Positions 1 through 8,641 are shown, counted from the stretch's first letter. The stretch is 64,000 bases of DNA from Citrifermentans bremense (GCF_014218275.1 NZ_AP023213.1:3326001-3390000), one strand, 5' to 3'. The notes: a model not told the origin generated them from the sequence alone. Translations and numbers: made by a program.

Positions 1-2
1 GT

Positions 3-1376
3 ATGCGCGCCATGAAAAATTACCCTTATGTAATAACCGTTTCCTCTGAAAAGGGGGGCGTGGGCAAGACCACGCTGGCGACCAACCTGGCGATCTTCCT
101 GAAGGGGCTGGACGAGAATCTTCCCGTCTCCATCTTGTCCTTCGACAACCACTTCACCGTCGACAAGATGTTCTCCATCAAGGGGCAGCAGCTGCGCGGC
201 TCGGTAGCCGACCTGCTCCTGGAGACCAAGGGGGCGGACCTGCTGCACACCGGCCAGTACGGGGTGAACTACATCCCCTCCTCCACTTCGCTTCCGAACC
301 TGAAGGCTTCGCTCAGGGGGCCGATGGTGCTGGCGCGGCTTCTGGCGATGTCGGAGATCCCCGGCATCCTCATCGTCGACACCCGTCCGGACCTGGACGT
401 CATGACCCAGAACGCGCTCTACGCCGCTGACCGGGTCCTGGTCCCGATCAAGGACATGGCGAGCATGGACAACTGCAGGAACATCTTCGAGCTCTTCGAC
501 AAGAGGGGACTGGACAGAAAGAGCCTGTCGCTCATCCCCTGCCTGATCGACGAGCGCATCAAGTTCGAGGGGCTCTTCAAGGACCAGAAGACCCTTCTCA
601 AGGCCTTCGCCATCAACCGCGGCTTCCGCTGCCTCGACATCTTCATCTCCAAGAGCCCCAAGGTGGAAAGCCTCAACACGAATCCCGAGGGGAAGATCTA
701 CCCGATCCTCACCCATGGCCGCGGCACCGACGTCTACGGCCAGTTCACGGCACTGGGGCAGACCTGCCTTGAGGAGTATTACCATACCGAGGAGCCGAGG
801 GCGCTCTTGTACGACAAGTGGCAAAACGAGGAGAACAAGCGCAAGAAGGAAGAGTACTTCGGGAGGCTTTCGGGGCTCAAGAGCCAGTGCCTGGTCTGCG
901 GAAAGGAACTGAAGCAGGAGTCGCAGGTTTCCTACTACTGCGAGAGCTCGGACGGCGCCGCGAGCGGCTTCATGGAAGCCGACTGCTTCACCGGCTTCCT
1001 CATCTCGACCATCTTCAAGATAGAGCGGGAGCTTCCCGCCGACGACCCGACCCGGATGATGATCCACCAGACCGCGCTGGAGTCGGTGTTCGTCTTGAAC
1101 CCGGGCGACGGCAACGAGCCTGGGAGCATCGACTTCCACCGCTTCGATCTTACCGGGAGCGAGCTCCTAAAGAAGAAGTACCCGCTGGCGCGCGGGCCGC
1201 AGCGCGACGGCTTCTCGGGGATCCTGGACGGCACCCTGGCAGGGTACCAGGGGGAGTTGCGCGACGCCTTCCTGATGGTGCACCCGGTAAACGGCGACAA
1301 CCCCGCCTCCATCTTGGTGGACGAGAACTACCGCGAAATGGCGAAGCTGAAAAAGAGGATCGCGGAACAGCTTTAA
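3..1376 (+). CDS. ParA/MinD-family ATPase with Cys-containing C-terminal extension
   Basis: The N-terminal half is a deviant Walker A ATPase of the ParA/MinD/Soj type. The P-loop KGGVGKTT lies near residue 18, and a Walker B-like LIVDTRPD segment lies near residue 125. Family members use ATP-driven dimerisation to position DNA or protein cargo. The last ~200 residues are not typical ParA: they hold a CLVCGK...YYCE pair of Cys motifs that could be a small zinc ribbon, followed by a region I do not recognise. The frame starts three bases into the window. The ATG at 12 (MKNYPYVITV) is an equally good start, and more sequence could lie upstream. No parB partner is visible downstream, so the cargo is unknown. 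Confidence 0.75.
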   Translation: MRAMKNYPYVITVSSEKGGVGKTTLATNLAIFLKGLDENLPVSILSFDNHFTVDKMFSIKGQQLRGSVADLLLETKGADLLHTGQYGVNYIPSSTSLPNLKASLRGPMVLARLLAMSEIPGILIVDTRPDLDVMTQNALYAADRVLVPIKDMASMDNCRNIFELFDKRGLDRKSLSLIPCLIDERIKFEGLFKDQKTLLKAFAINRGFRCLDIFISKSPKVESLNTNPEGKIYPILTHGRGTDVYGQFTALGQTCLEEYYHTEEPRALLYDKWQNEENKRKKEEYFGRLSGLKSQCLVCGKELKQESQVSYYCESSDGAASGFMEADCFTGFLISTIFKIERELPADDPTRMMIHQTALESVFVLNPGDGNEPGSIDFHRFDLTGSELLKKKYPLARGPQRDGFSGILDGTLAGYQGELRDAFLMVHPVNGDNPASILVDENYREMAKLKKRIAEQL

Positions 1377-1403
1377 TACCGAAAGCTGCTCACGCAAAGA
1401 AGC

Positions 1404-1457
1404 AAAGGCGCAAAGGAAACCGGCTAGATACTCCGGATGTCCTTTGCGCCTTTTTTT
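1404..1457 (+). terminator. Rho-independent terminator after the ParA-like gene
   Basis: A perfect 14-bp inverted repeat (AAAGGCGCAAAGGA and TCCTTTGCGCCTTT) is separated by 22 bases and runs directly into a T-tract. It begins 27 bases after the ParA-like stop. The loop is longer than usual. Confidence 0.7.
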
Positions 1458-1470
1458 GTAGGTCAGCAGG

Positions 1471-2421
1471 TTAGCTGGTTAAAGCGGAAGCGTAGACGAA
1501 GGTGATGCCGGTTTTAGCCAACTCCGGCAGGTACGCCTTCAGGGCGCGCAGGGTCGCGGGGTGCGGGTGGCAGATGGCGATAGCCCCGCCCCTTTTCCTG
1601 GCGATGGTGGCGGCCTCGAAAAGCTGCTTCCCTATGGCCCCCTCGTCCTGCACGTTGTCCAGGAACACCTGCCTGGTCCCCGCCTTTATCCCCAGCGCGC
1701 GGGCGGTCTGGTACCCCACCGAGGCGGGAGAAGTCCTGCTGTCGATGAAGAAAACCCCCTTCTCCTTCAAGACCCCGAGCGCCGCCTCCATCTTGTCCGC
1801 ATGCTGGGTGAAGCGCGACCCCATGTGGTTGTTGGCACCGACGGCGTGCGGTACGCGGCTGAAATAATCGCTCACCCGCTTCGCTATCTCGGCGTCGTCC
1901 ATGGCGACGAGCAGCCCTATGCTTTCCATCTTCTGCTTCGGATACCCCTCGGGCTCCATCGGCATGTGCACCATCACCTCCGCGCCGGCCGCATGCGCGG
2001 AATCGGCCACCTGCCGCGCGCGGGGGAGGCTCGGGATGATGGAATAGGTGATGGGGAGCCCGATGGATTGCAGCGTCTGCAGTTCCTGAAGGCTGCTCCC
2101 CATGTCGTCGATGATGACGGCTACGCGCCCCGGCCCATGCGCTTTGGGAAGGGATGCGGCATGGTGCTTGGGAACCGGGACCCGGGCAGTCGAGAGGGTT
2201 TGCTGCACCGGCTTTTCATGCTCGGGAAGCGGGAGATGCGGAGTGGAAACCGCCGGTGCTGCGACCTTTGCCGGCGCAGTCGGCGCCGGCTCCTTGCGGC
2301 TCTTCTCCAGAAAGAACAGGGCCAGAGCGATCAGTATGGCGACCGCCAGCAGCGCGACCCACGGCCTGCGCCCCCCCGGTGAAGGTTTACGTCTGTTTAC
2401 CGCCCTGCCCTTTTTTGCCAA
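1471..2421 (-). CDS. Divergent polysaccharide deacetylase family protein (YibQ-like)
   Basis: A 316-residue protein with a basic N-terminus and one membrane segment (about residues 20-40), followed by an Ala/Pro-rich linker and a C-terminal domain of the divergent polysaccharide deacetylase (YibQ) type. Recognisable pieces are VAVIIDDMG, VMVHMPMEP, NNHMGSRFT, FFIDSRT and AIAICHPHP, which match the NodB-like barrel of this family. The protein should be anchored in the inner membrane with its enzymatic domain in the periplasm, and a role in envelope polysaccharide metabolism is inferred from the family only. It converges with the ParA-like gene, with a terminator between them. Confidence 0.8.
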   Translation of the reverse strand: MAKKGRAVNRRKPSPGGRRPWVALLAVAILIALALFFLEKSRKEPAPTAPAKVAAPAVSTPHLPLPEHEKPVQQTLSTARVPVPKHHAASLPKAHGPGRVAVIIDDMGSSLQELQTLQSIGLPITYSIIPSLPRARQVADSAHAAGAEVMVHMPMEPEGYPKQKMESIGLLVAMDDAEIAKRVSDYFSRVPHAVGANNHMGSRFTQHADKMEAALGVLKEKGVFFIDSRTSPASVGYQTARALGIKAGTRQVFLDNVQDEGAIGKQLFEAATIARKRGGAIAICHPHPATLRALKAYLPELAKTGITFVYASALTS

Positions 2422-2627
2422 GACCTACCTCCGCACTTGTTCTAAAAGACTGTACGATCACGGAAATATCATGATACTCCCCGGAATTGCAATTCATTTG
2501 ATCCCTGATGCGTTGACTTTCGCCCAACGGCCACAGATCATAGGCCGAAGATTAGATCTTGATAAGCAACTGCGTCATGCGCTATAAGAGTAGGACTGTT
2601 CGCTGGATCATTACCGGGAGGCAAATT

Positions 2628-3041
2628 GTGGCGATAGAGTGGCAGGACAATCTCAGCATCGGCGTCTTGGAGATAGACATCCAGCACAAGCTTCTCTTTG
2701 ACAAGTTCAACAGTTTTCTCGACGCGTACCAGTCCGACGGAAATACCGAGGGCACCCTGCGCATGTTCTGGTTCCTCGAAGCCTATGCCGTCACCCACTT
2801 CAAGGAAGAGGAAAAACTGATGCAGCAACTGGCCTTCCCTGCATTCCACGCCCACCGTCAGAAGCACGGGGCTTTCATCGAAAATGTCAACCAGCTTAAA
2901 GAGCGCTTGAAGGTGGAAGGTCTGAGCCAGGCTTTGGTGACCACCATGACCAACTTCATCACCTCGTGGCTGGTACAGCACATCTCCACCGAGGACCGCG
3001 CCATCGGCACTTTCGTGAACAAAAACGCCGGCAGGGTGTAA
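2628..3041 (+). CDS. Bacteriohemerythrin
   Basis: A 137-residue single-domain hemerythrin. The iron-ligand pattern is visible: IDIQH near residue 20, then HFKEEEKLM, HRQKHGAF and WLVQHISTED. Such proteins bind O2 at a di-iron site and serve as O2 carriers, buffers or sensors in the cytoplasm. I chose the GTG at 2628 because GGGAGG lies 6 bases upstream and the family motif EWQDNLSIGV begins there. The frame extends 69 bases further upstream but that part is unlike hemerythrins. It precedes ric, norCB and hcp, so it fits an O2/NO-handling neighbourhood. Confidence 0.9.
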   Translation: MAIEWQDNLSIGVLEIDIQHKLLFDKFNSFLDAYQSDGNTEGTLRMFWFLEAYAVTHFKEEEKLMQQLAFPAFHAHRQKHGAFIENVNQLKERLKVEGLSQALVTTMTNFITSWLVQHISTEDRAIGTFVNKNAGRV

Positions 3042-3347
3042 CTCTCGGCAGAGCCTGCGCCGCCGCACGGCTGGCGGTAAAGGCAAAGCCGGCATCTTCC
3101 TCCCGCCATCTCCCGATCCCTACCGCTGGCTACTTCCCCCCCCGCACTTTCCCCTTTTCACCTCCAACTTCGGCGTCTCAACCTGGGAACGTTGAACCTT
3201 CAGCGGCCATGCCTTCATCAATTTCTTGATCTGCATCATGCCTTTTTTTCCCGTCGGTGCTACCATCTGAAGCTGTAAGGTAGATCACATCTCTTTTCCG
3301 GATCGGCGGGGCACCGCTCGAAGCCGGCAGTAGCAAGGAGACCGACC
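3042..3347. other. Intergenic region upstream of ric with a 14-bp palindrome
   Basis: No open frame with gene character is seen. At 3217-3230 lies the inverted repeat ATCAA-TTTC-TTGAT, followed by a T-rich stretch, then about 85 bases to the ric start. The half-sites are the FNR/CRP half-sites in inverted order, so this is only a candidate operator. A Shine-Dalgarno AAGGAG precedes the ric ATG. Confidence 0.35.
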
Positions 3348-4076
3348 ATGGATAAAACAGTAAAGAATTCCGTCGAAACTACCGATTCAGAAACCGTAGG
3401 CGCCGTGGTTGCCAGGGACTACCGCGCAGCTGAGGTGTTGGAAAAGTACGGCATAGACTTCTGCTGCGGAGGGAATGTCCCTCTGGAAGCGGCCTGCCGC
3501 GAGAAGGGGGTCGATCCGCAGGCGGTGCGGCGTGAACTGGAGCAGGCGGCAGAGCGCCCCCTGGATCGCAGCCAGAATTACGACGCCTGGGAACTCCCTT
3601 TCCTGGCGGACTACATCGTCAACACGCACCACGCCTATCTGAGGGAAAGCATCCCGACCATCACCGCCTACTCTCAGAAGATCGCCGAGGTGCATGGCGC
3701 CAACCATCCCGAAGTGATCGAGATAGCCGCCATTTTCCGGAAAGTTGGGGGCGAACTGATGCTGCACCTGCAAAAGGAAGAGGAAGAGCTCTTCCCGGCG
3801 GTAAAAAGGCTGGCGGAGCTGCGAAAACAGGGAGCCGGCTCCGAGGCACAGGAAATCGCCAAGTTGAAAGAGATACTGGCCGACCTGAGCCACGAGCATG
3901 ACGATGTGGGGGCTGCGGTGCACGAGATAAGGCGGCTGGCCAACAACTACACCGTCCCCGGGGATGTCTGCAACACCTTCATGGTCACCTACCAGAAGCT
4001 GAAGGATTTCGAGGACGACCTGCACAAGCACGTTCACTTGGAGAACAACATCCTCTTCCCCAAGGCTGCAAAGTAG
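3348..4076 (+). CDS. ric: Iron-sulfur cluster repair di-iron protein (Ric/YtfE/ScdA family)
   Basis: This 242-residue protein has the standard Ric architecture. An N-terminal ScdA_N/DUF542 domain carries the Cys-Cys motif in YGIDFCCGG (about residues 37-45). It is followed by a hemerythrin-like four-helix domain with HHAYLRE, HLQKEEEELFP, SHEHDDVG and HKHVHLENNILFP supplying the di-iron His and Glu ligands. Family members repair Fe-S clusters damaged by NO or peroxide, apparently by donating iron or handling NO. The position directly before norCB and near hcp supports induction by nitrosative stress. Confidence 0.93.
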   Translation: MDKTVKNSVETTDSETVGAVVARDYRAAEVLEKYGIDFCCGGNVPLEAACREKGVDPQAVRRELEQAAERPLDRSQNYDAWELPFLADYIVNTHHAYLRESIPTITAYSQKIAEVHGANHPEVIEIAAIFRKVGGELMLHLQKEEEELFPAVKRLAELRKQGAGSEAQEIAKLKEILADLSHEHDDVGAAVHEIRRLANNYTVPGDVCNTFMVTYQKLKDFEDDLHKHVHLENNILFPKAAK

Positions 4077-4094
4077 TAAACGATTACATCATTG

Positions 4095-4117
4095 CCGGGG
4101 GGGCCTTCCCCCCCCGG
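4095..4117. other. Perfect 9-bp GC hairpin between ric and the small ORF
   Basis: CCGGGGGGG at 4095-4103 pairs with CCCCCCCGG at 4109-4117 across a 5-base loop. No T-tract follows and a Shine-Dalgarno starts 4 bases later. It is more likely an mRNA-stabilising or processing structure than a terminator. Confidence 0.5.
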
Positions 4118-4132
4118 AAAGAAGGAGAAACC

Positions 4133-4234
4133 ATGGTTTTCGTAGTTGCTGGCGTCGCCTTGCTCTGGTTCGTTCTGGTCGCAGTCGCTCTTTGCCCGCT
4201 CAAGTGCCGCCTCCGTTCCCGCGACCGGGAATAA
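4133..4234 (+). CDS. Small single-span membrane protein (33 aa)
   Basis: ATG at 4133 follows GAAGGAG by 5 bases and encodes 33 residues: one hydrophobic helix (FVVAGVALLWFVLVAVALC) and a basic tail rich in Arg (LRSRDRE). The composition and ribosome site argue for a real small protein. It lies between ric and norC, so it could be an accessory peptide of the NO reductase or a membrane stress peptide. I do not recognise a family. Confidence 0.55.
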   Translation: MVFVVAGVALLWFVLVAVALCPLKCRLRSRDRE

Positions 4235-4332
4235 TCCCTCACATTAGCCGTTTCGGGCCGTCAGTCCCGCTTCCAGTTCCCACCCTTCCCTTCCCGAGCC
4301 CCATGCTTTCGATGAGTTGACGCCGGCTGAGG

Positions 4333-4360
4333 TTGACATCCCCTTCCCCATGTGTATCCT
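4333..4360 (+). promoter_or_regulatory. Candidate sigma70-type promoter for norCB
   Basis: TTGACA at 4333-4338 and TATCCT at 4355-4360 are 16 bases apart, about 57 bases before the norC ATG. The sequence TTGGTCAAAT just downstream (4364-4373) could hold a regulator half-site. Confidence 0.35.
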
Positions 4361-4416
4361 TCTGTTGGTCAAATCATTAGAAGTTGAAAATTATAGATGA
4401 CAGACAGGGAGGGCGC

Positions 4417-5133
4417 ATGACAGGAAAAGCGGCTCGTCTCATCTTCTGGCTGGGAACCCTCGTCTCAGCCGCCATCTTCCTCTGGATGACCTACGATTTC
4501 CACCTGCAGACCCCGAAGTACACGCACACCGACAAGCTGACCGAAGAAGTAGTGGCCGGGAAAAAGGTCTGGCACAAGTACAACTGCAACGACTGCCACA
4601 CCATCCTGGGCTTCGGCGGCTACTACGCCCCGGACATGACCAAGGCCATCTACCGGCTGGGCGACAACAACATCGCCTCCATCGTTCAGCACCCTGAGGT
4701 TATGTACAAAAACTCCTTCAGGAAGATGCCTCAACTGGGGATAACCGAGCCCGAGACCAGGCAGCTTATCGCCTTCTTGCGCTGGACCAGCGAGATAGAG
4801 AACCGGAAGTGGCCGCCGCAGGACGAGAAGTTCGTCGAGGCGTACAAGCTCAGGGAATCCCAGCCGCAGAAGCTGGACAAGGTGCACCTGGTGCTGCAGG
4901 CGTGCGGCGGCTGTCACACCTTCGAGCACCAGGGGCGCAACGTCGGCGGCGACCTCACCGCCATCGCCAACCGCATCACCTACGACCGGCAGACCCTGAT
5001 CAACTACATCATCAACCCGCAATCGGTGCGGCCGGGCGTCACCATGCCGCCGCAGGATGTGAGCCTGCAGACTGCCGGCGTCATCGCCGATTTCGTGCTC
5101 AGCCTCAGGAGCACCAAGGAGGTGAAGCAATGA
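4417..5133 (+). CDS. norC: Nitric oxide reductase cytochrome c subunit with two heme c sites
   Basis: A 238-residue NorC-type protein. One N-terminal membrane anchor (about residues 7-25) is followed by a NorC-like heme c domain with C57-N-D-C60-H61. A second C-terminal heme c domain carries C163-G-G-C166-H167 and a candidate Met ligand in VTMPPQDV. Classical NorC has only one heme c, so this is an extended form that might take electrons directly from a soluble donor. I chose ATG 4417 because GGGAGGG sits 4 bases upstream; the frame is open 33 bases further. Its stop overlaps the norB start as ATGA, so the two are translationally coupled. Confidence 0.88.
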   Translation: MTGKAARLIFWLGTLVSAAIFLWMTYDFHLQTPKYTHTDKLTEEVVAGKKVWHKYNCNDCHTILGFGGYYAPDMTKAIYRLGDNNIASIVQHPEVMYKNSFRKMPQLGITEPETRQLIAFLRWTSEIENRKWPPQDEKFVEAYKLRESQPQKLDKVHLVLQACGGCHTFEHQGRNVGGDLTAIANRITYDRQTLINYIINPQSVRPGVTMPPQDVSLQTAGVIADFVLSLRSTKEVKQ

Positions 5134-6503
5134 AGACCATCGAATTCGAGAGCCAGCGCGTCTCGCTTTGGTACTTTCGGCTGGCCTTGGTGCTGTTCAT
5201 CCTGCAGGTCATCATGGGGCTCTGGCTCTCCATCAACTACGCCTTCACGCTGCCGCAGGAACTGGTCAACGTATTTCCCTTCAGCACCGCCCGCGAGATC
5301 CACACCAACACCCTCGTCGCCTGGATGCTCCTCGGCTTCATGGGGGGGACCTACTACATACTCCCTCCCGAGTGCGACCGCGAGCTCTACAGCACGAAGA
5401 TCGCCTACCTGCAGCTGATCATCTTCGTGGCGGCGGCGGTGACCGCCGTGATCGGCTTTCTGTTCGGCTGGACCCGCGGCAAGCCGCTTCTGGAGATCCC
5501 CTTCCCGCTGAACGCCCTCATCGTGGTGGCCGCGCTCCTGTTCATAGCCAACGTCGCCATGACCATCATCAAGGCCAAGGTGAAGACCGCGCTGCAGTGG
5601 ATGCTCTTGGGGGGGGTCACCTTCCTGGCGCTCATGTACCTTTTCGGCATGCCTTTTTACCGCAACCTAAACACGGACTATTACTACTGGTGGTGGGTGA
5701 TCCATCTCTGGGTGGAGGGGGCCTGGGAAATAGTCACCGCATCCATCATGGCGTACATCATCATGAGGGTGACCGGGGTCGAGCGCAAGGTGGTGGAGAA
5801 ATGGCTTTACGTCGAGACGGGGTTGTTCCTGTTCACCGGCATCGTGGGGACCGGCCATCACTACTACTGGATCGGGGCGCCGGACTACTGGCTTTGGTGG
5901 GGCGGCATCTTCAGCGCGCTGGAGCCGCTTCCCATCGTGCTCATGGTGGTCGACACCTGGATGCACGTGCGGGAGCGCAAGAATCCCATCGTCAATCCGC
6001 TCACCTGGTATTACATCGTGGGGCTCGCCATATACCACCTGGTCGGCGCCGGGCTCTGGGGGTTCATGCACACGCTCCCACCCATCAACCGTTACACCCA
6101 TGGGAGCCAGATCACCGTCTCCCACGGGCATCTCGCCTTTTTCGGCGCCTATGCCCTTTTGAACCTGACCATCTTCTACTTCGCCATGCCGCGACTTAAG
6201 GGAATCACCAAGTACCACGACACCGCAGGGCGCTGGGGGTTCTGGATCACCACCATCGCGATGTTCATGCTAGGTCTCGTCTTCGGGATCGCCGGGATAT
6301 TGCAGACCTACCTGGAGCGTTTCCTCGACATAGGCTACAGCACCGCGCAGCAGACCATGATGTTCTGGTTCAGGGTCGCCTTCGGCGTCGGGCTGGTGTT
6401 CCTGGGGGGCGTCCTCACCACCATCTGGCACCTGTTCACGCTGAAGCCTTCGGACAAGCTCGCGCCCGAGGAGGTAGTCGTCCCCCCCGCGGCCAATATC
6501 TAG
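5130..6503 (+). CDS. norB: Nitric oxide reductase catalytic subunit NorB
   Basis: A 457-residue, about 12-helix heme-copper-oxidase superfamily protein. The segment HLWVEGAWEIV has the His and Glu that bind and tune the non-heme iron FeB, and TGIVGTGHHYYW has the paired His ligands, both diagnostic of cNOR NorB rather than of an oxidase. It reduces 2 NO to N2O at the inner membrane using electrons from NorC. No norD, norQ or norE gene is seen nearby, so maturation factors must lie elsewhere or be dispensable. The gene is followed by GC hairpins and a terminator. Confidence 0.92.
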   Translation: MKTIEFESQRVSLWYFRLALVLFILQVIMGLWLSINYAFTLPQELVNVFPFSTAREIHTNTLVAWMLLGFMGGTYYILPPECDRELYSTKIAYLQLIIFVAAAVTAVIGFLFGWTRGKPLLEIPFPLNALIVVAALLFIANVAMTIIKAKVKTALQWMLLGGVTFLALMYLFGMPFYRNLNTDYYYWWWVIHLWVEGAWEIVTASIMAYIIMRVTGVERKVVEKWLYVETGLFLFTGIVGTGHHYYWIGAPDYWLWWGGIFSALEPLPIVLMVVDTWMHVRERKNPIVNPLTWYYIVGLAIYHLVGAGLWGFMHTLPPINRYTHGSQITVSHGHLAFFGAYALLNLTIFYFAMPRLKGITKYHDTAGRWGFWITTIAMFMLGLVFGIAGILQTYLERFLDIGYSTAQQTMMFWFRVAFGVGLVFLGGVLTTIWHLFTLKPSDKLAPEEVVVPPAANI

Positions 6504-6514
6504 CGTCAAACAAA

Positions 6515-6538
6515 GCGCCAGGCTTTCGGGCCTGGCGC
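6515..6538. terminator. Hairpin GCGCCAGGC/GCCTGGCGC between norB and hcp
   Basis: A perfect 9-bp stem with loop TTTCGG. Read on the minus strand it is followed by TTTGTTTG, so it may stop read-through in either direction. A near copy lies at 6675-6700. Confidence 0.5.
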
Positions 6539-6606
6539 TGAAGGAGCTGAAGCTGCTACTTCTAGATGCTTCGAGCTTCAATTACTACTAAGCAGTTGTC
6601 TCCTTG

Positions 6607-6633
6607 CCCCCTTGCAAAAGGGGGTTTTTTTTT
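6607..6633 (+). terminator. Rho-independent terminator of norCB
   Basis: CCCCCTT and AAGGGGG enclose a 4-base loop and run directly into nine T residues. Confidence 0.8.
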
Positions 6634-6667
6634 ATTGATCGCATGCGACCTGCACGCATACGCGCAT

Positions 6668-6700
6668 AAAAAATGCGCCAGGTCTTTTCGGACCTGGCGC
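6668..6700 (-). terminator. Rho-independent terminator of hcp
   Basis: On the minus strand GCGCCAGGTC pairs with GACCTGGCGC around a 6-base loop and is followed by ATTTTTT, 82 bases after the hcp stop. The hairpin sequence is a close relative of that at 6515-6538, and both are followed on the plus strand by AAGGAGCT. Confidence 0.75.
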
Positions 6701-6781
6701 TAAAGGAGCTACATCTGCTCTGGTGCTGCGTGCTGCTGCCAGGAGGACGGTTCCTGTGCTGCCCGTTCCCTCCCTTTTCTT

Positions 6782-8431
6782 CTATTGCCCGAGGCTAGCC
6801 TTGAGGTCGGCGTCGACGGTGCCGATCTGGCTGATGTTGAAGTTGCTGACCAAGAACTGCAGCACGTTCGGCGAGAGATAGGCGGGAAGCATGGGACCGA
6901 GCTTGATGTCCTTGATCCCCAGGTGCAGAAGCGAAAGCAGGATGACGTGCGCCTTCTGTTCGTACCAGGAAAGGATGAAGGAAAGCGGCAGATCGTTGAC
7001 GCCGCAGTTGAAGGCTCCGGCCAGGGCCAGGGCGATCTGGACCGCGGAGTAGGCGTCGTTGCACTGCCCCACGTCCAGAAGGCGCGGGATGCCCCCGATG
7101 TCCCCGAACTCGAGCTTGTTGAAGCGGTACTTGCCGCAGGCAAGGGTCAGGATGATGCAGTCCTTGGGGACCTTCTCCGCGAACTCGGTGTAGTAGTTCC
7201 TGCCGCTCTTAGCGCCGTCGCAGCCGCCGATCAGGAAGAAGTGCTTGACCGCTCCACCCTTCACCGCCTCGATGACCTTGTCGGCCACGCCGAGGACGGC
7301 GTTGTGCCCGAAGCCGGTCAGGATCTCCTTGCCCGGAGCGTCGGGGAGGTCCGGGCACTCGAGCGCCTTGTTGATCACTTCGTCGAAGTGCCAGCCGGCG
7401 ATGTGCTTGACGCCGGGCCACCCCACCTCGCCCCAGGTGAAGAGGCGGTCTTTGTAGCTGTCGGCGGGGCGCTGGATGCAGTTGGTGTTGAAGATGATGG
7501 CGCCGGGGAAGGACTGGAACTCCTTGTGCTGGTCCTGCCAGGCGCCGCCGAAGTTGGCGTAGAGGTGCGGGTACTTCTTGAGCGCCGGGTAGCCGTGGGC
7601 CGGGATCATCTCGCCGTGGGTGTAGATGTCGATCCCCTTCCCTTCGGTCTGCTTGAGGATCTCCTCCAGCATCCTGAGGTCGTGGCCGGAGACCAGGATC
7701 CCCTTGTTCTTGCGGGTGCCAAGCTGGACCTTGGTCGGGACCGGGTGGCCGTAGCGCTCGACGTGCCCCTCGTTCAACATCCCCATCACCTTGATGTTGA
7801 GCTTGCCGCACTCCATGGCGATGCCGACGAAGTCCATCAGCCCCTTGTTCGGGTCGGTGGTGGCGGCAAGCGCGCTGTGGAAGAAGGCGAAGACCTCCTC
7901 GTCGGTCTTCCCGAGGATGCAGGCGTGGTTCGCGTAGGCCGCCATACCCTTCAAGCCGTAGATGATGATCTCGATGGAGGAGAGGATGTCGGGGTCGCTG
8001 TGCAGGCTCTTGACGCCGCAGGTTTCACCCTGGGCCACGAGCCCTTCCAGGGTATCAGCGATAACCCAGGCGGCGGGGCCGTCCGTGATGGCCGCAGGCG
8101 TCCCCCCCTGCTTCTCGCGCCAGGCCCCCTCGTACAGTGCCTTGACCTGTTCCTTCAGGTCGTAGCACCTTCTGAGCTTGCCGGCCAGCTGCACCGGATC
8201 GAAATCGACGTTGGTCACCGTGGTGAAGAGCCCTTCGATGAGGAACATGTCGGCGACGGTGTTGCGGGCATCCAGTGCACGCGCCTTGTCGGCATAGATG
8301 GCAAGCCCCTTGAGACCGTGGAGCAAAAGGTCCAAAAGCGCCGCCACTTCGGGACTCTTCCCGCAGACACCCATGACATCGCATCCGGTTCCCTTGGCGG
8401 CCTGCTCACACTGACGGCAAAACATGGACAT
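6782..8431 (-). CDS. hcp: Hybrid cluster protein (hydroxylamine reductase)
   Basis: This 549-residue Hcp is full length. The N-terminal ligands C5, C8, C17 and C23 have the C-x2-C-x8-C-x5-C spacing of the [4Fe-4S] class typical of anaerobes. Hcp carries a hybrid 4Fe-2O-2S cluster; it reduces hydroxylamine in vitro and acts as an NO reductase or nitrosylase in vivo. No hcr reductase gene lies beside it. It converges with norCB, and together with ric it forms a nitrosative-stress block. The upstream region is AT-rich with a palindrome that could bind an HcpR/FNR-type regulator. Confidence 0.95.
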   Translation of the reverse strand: MSMFCRQCEQAAKGTGCDVMGVCGKSPEVAALLDLLLHGLKGLAIYADKARALDARNTVADMFLIEGLFTTVTNVDFDPVQLAGKLRRCYDLKEQVKALYEGAWREKQGGTPAAITDGPAAWVIADTLEGLVAQGETCGVKSLHSDPDILSSIEIIIYGLKGMAAYANHACILGKTDEEVFAFFHSALAATTDPNKGLMDFVGIAMECGKLNIKVMGMLNEGHVERYGHPVPTKVQLGTRKNKGILVSGHDLRMLEEILKQTEGKGIDIYTHGEMIPAHGYPALKKYPHLYANFGGAWQDQHKEFQSFPGAIIFNTNCIQRPADSYKDRLFTWGEVGWPGVKHIAGWHFDEVINKALECPDLPDAPGKEILTGFGHNAVLGVADKVIEAVKGGAVKHFFLIGGCDGAKSGRNYYTEFAEKVPKDCIILTLACGKYRFNKLEFGDIGGIPRLLDVGQCNDAYSAVQIALALAGAFNCGVNDLPLSFILSWYEQKAHVILLSLLHLGIKDIKLGPMLPAYLSPNVLQFLVSNFNISQIGTVDADLKASLGQ

Positions 8432-8468
8432 ACTGTATCCCCCTTTAACATTGAAGTAGTAAAGTTTT

Positions 8469-8480
8469 TTGAAAGTTCAA
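8469..8480. promoter_or_regulatory. 12-bp palindrome upstream of hcp
   Basis: TTGAA-AG-TTCAA lies 38 bases before the hcp start in an AT-rich divergent intergenic region. It resembles a shortened FNR/HcpR-type operator. The spacing is two bases short of the classical TTGAT-N4-ATCAA, so the assignment is tentative. Confidence 0.3.
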
Positions 8481-8641
8481 CTACTATAACGACTAAGGAA
8501 TCCATTTCAACCGTCTCCGCAGCCAGATTGCGATTAAATTTATTTAATATAATGGCATTAGTCGGGCTATGAGAGAAAATGAGAACTTTCACCGCCAGTT
8601 CAAAGAGAGTTGGTCGAACCACTATCAAAGGAGATCCTGCG

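Noticed and set aside
6785-8572. A 595-codon plus-strand frame across hcp
   Set aside because: It is the antisense shadow of hcp, with no recognisable domain and low-complexity composition.
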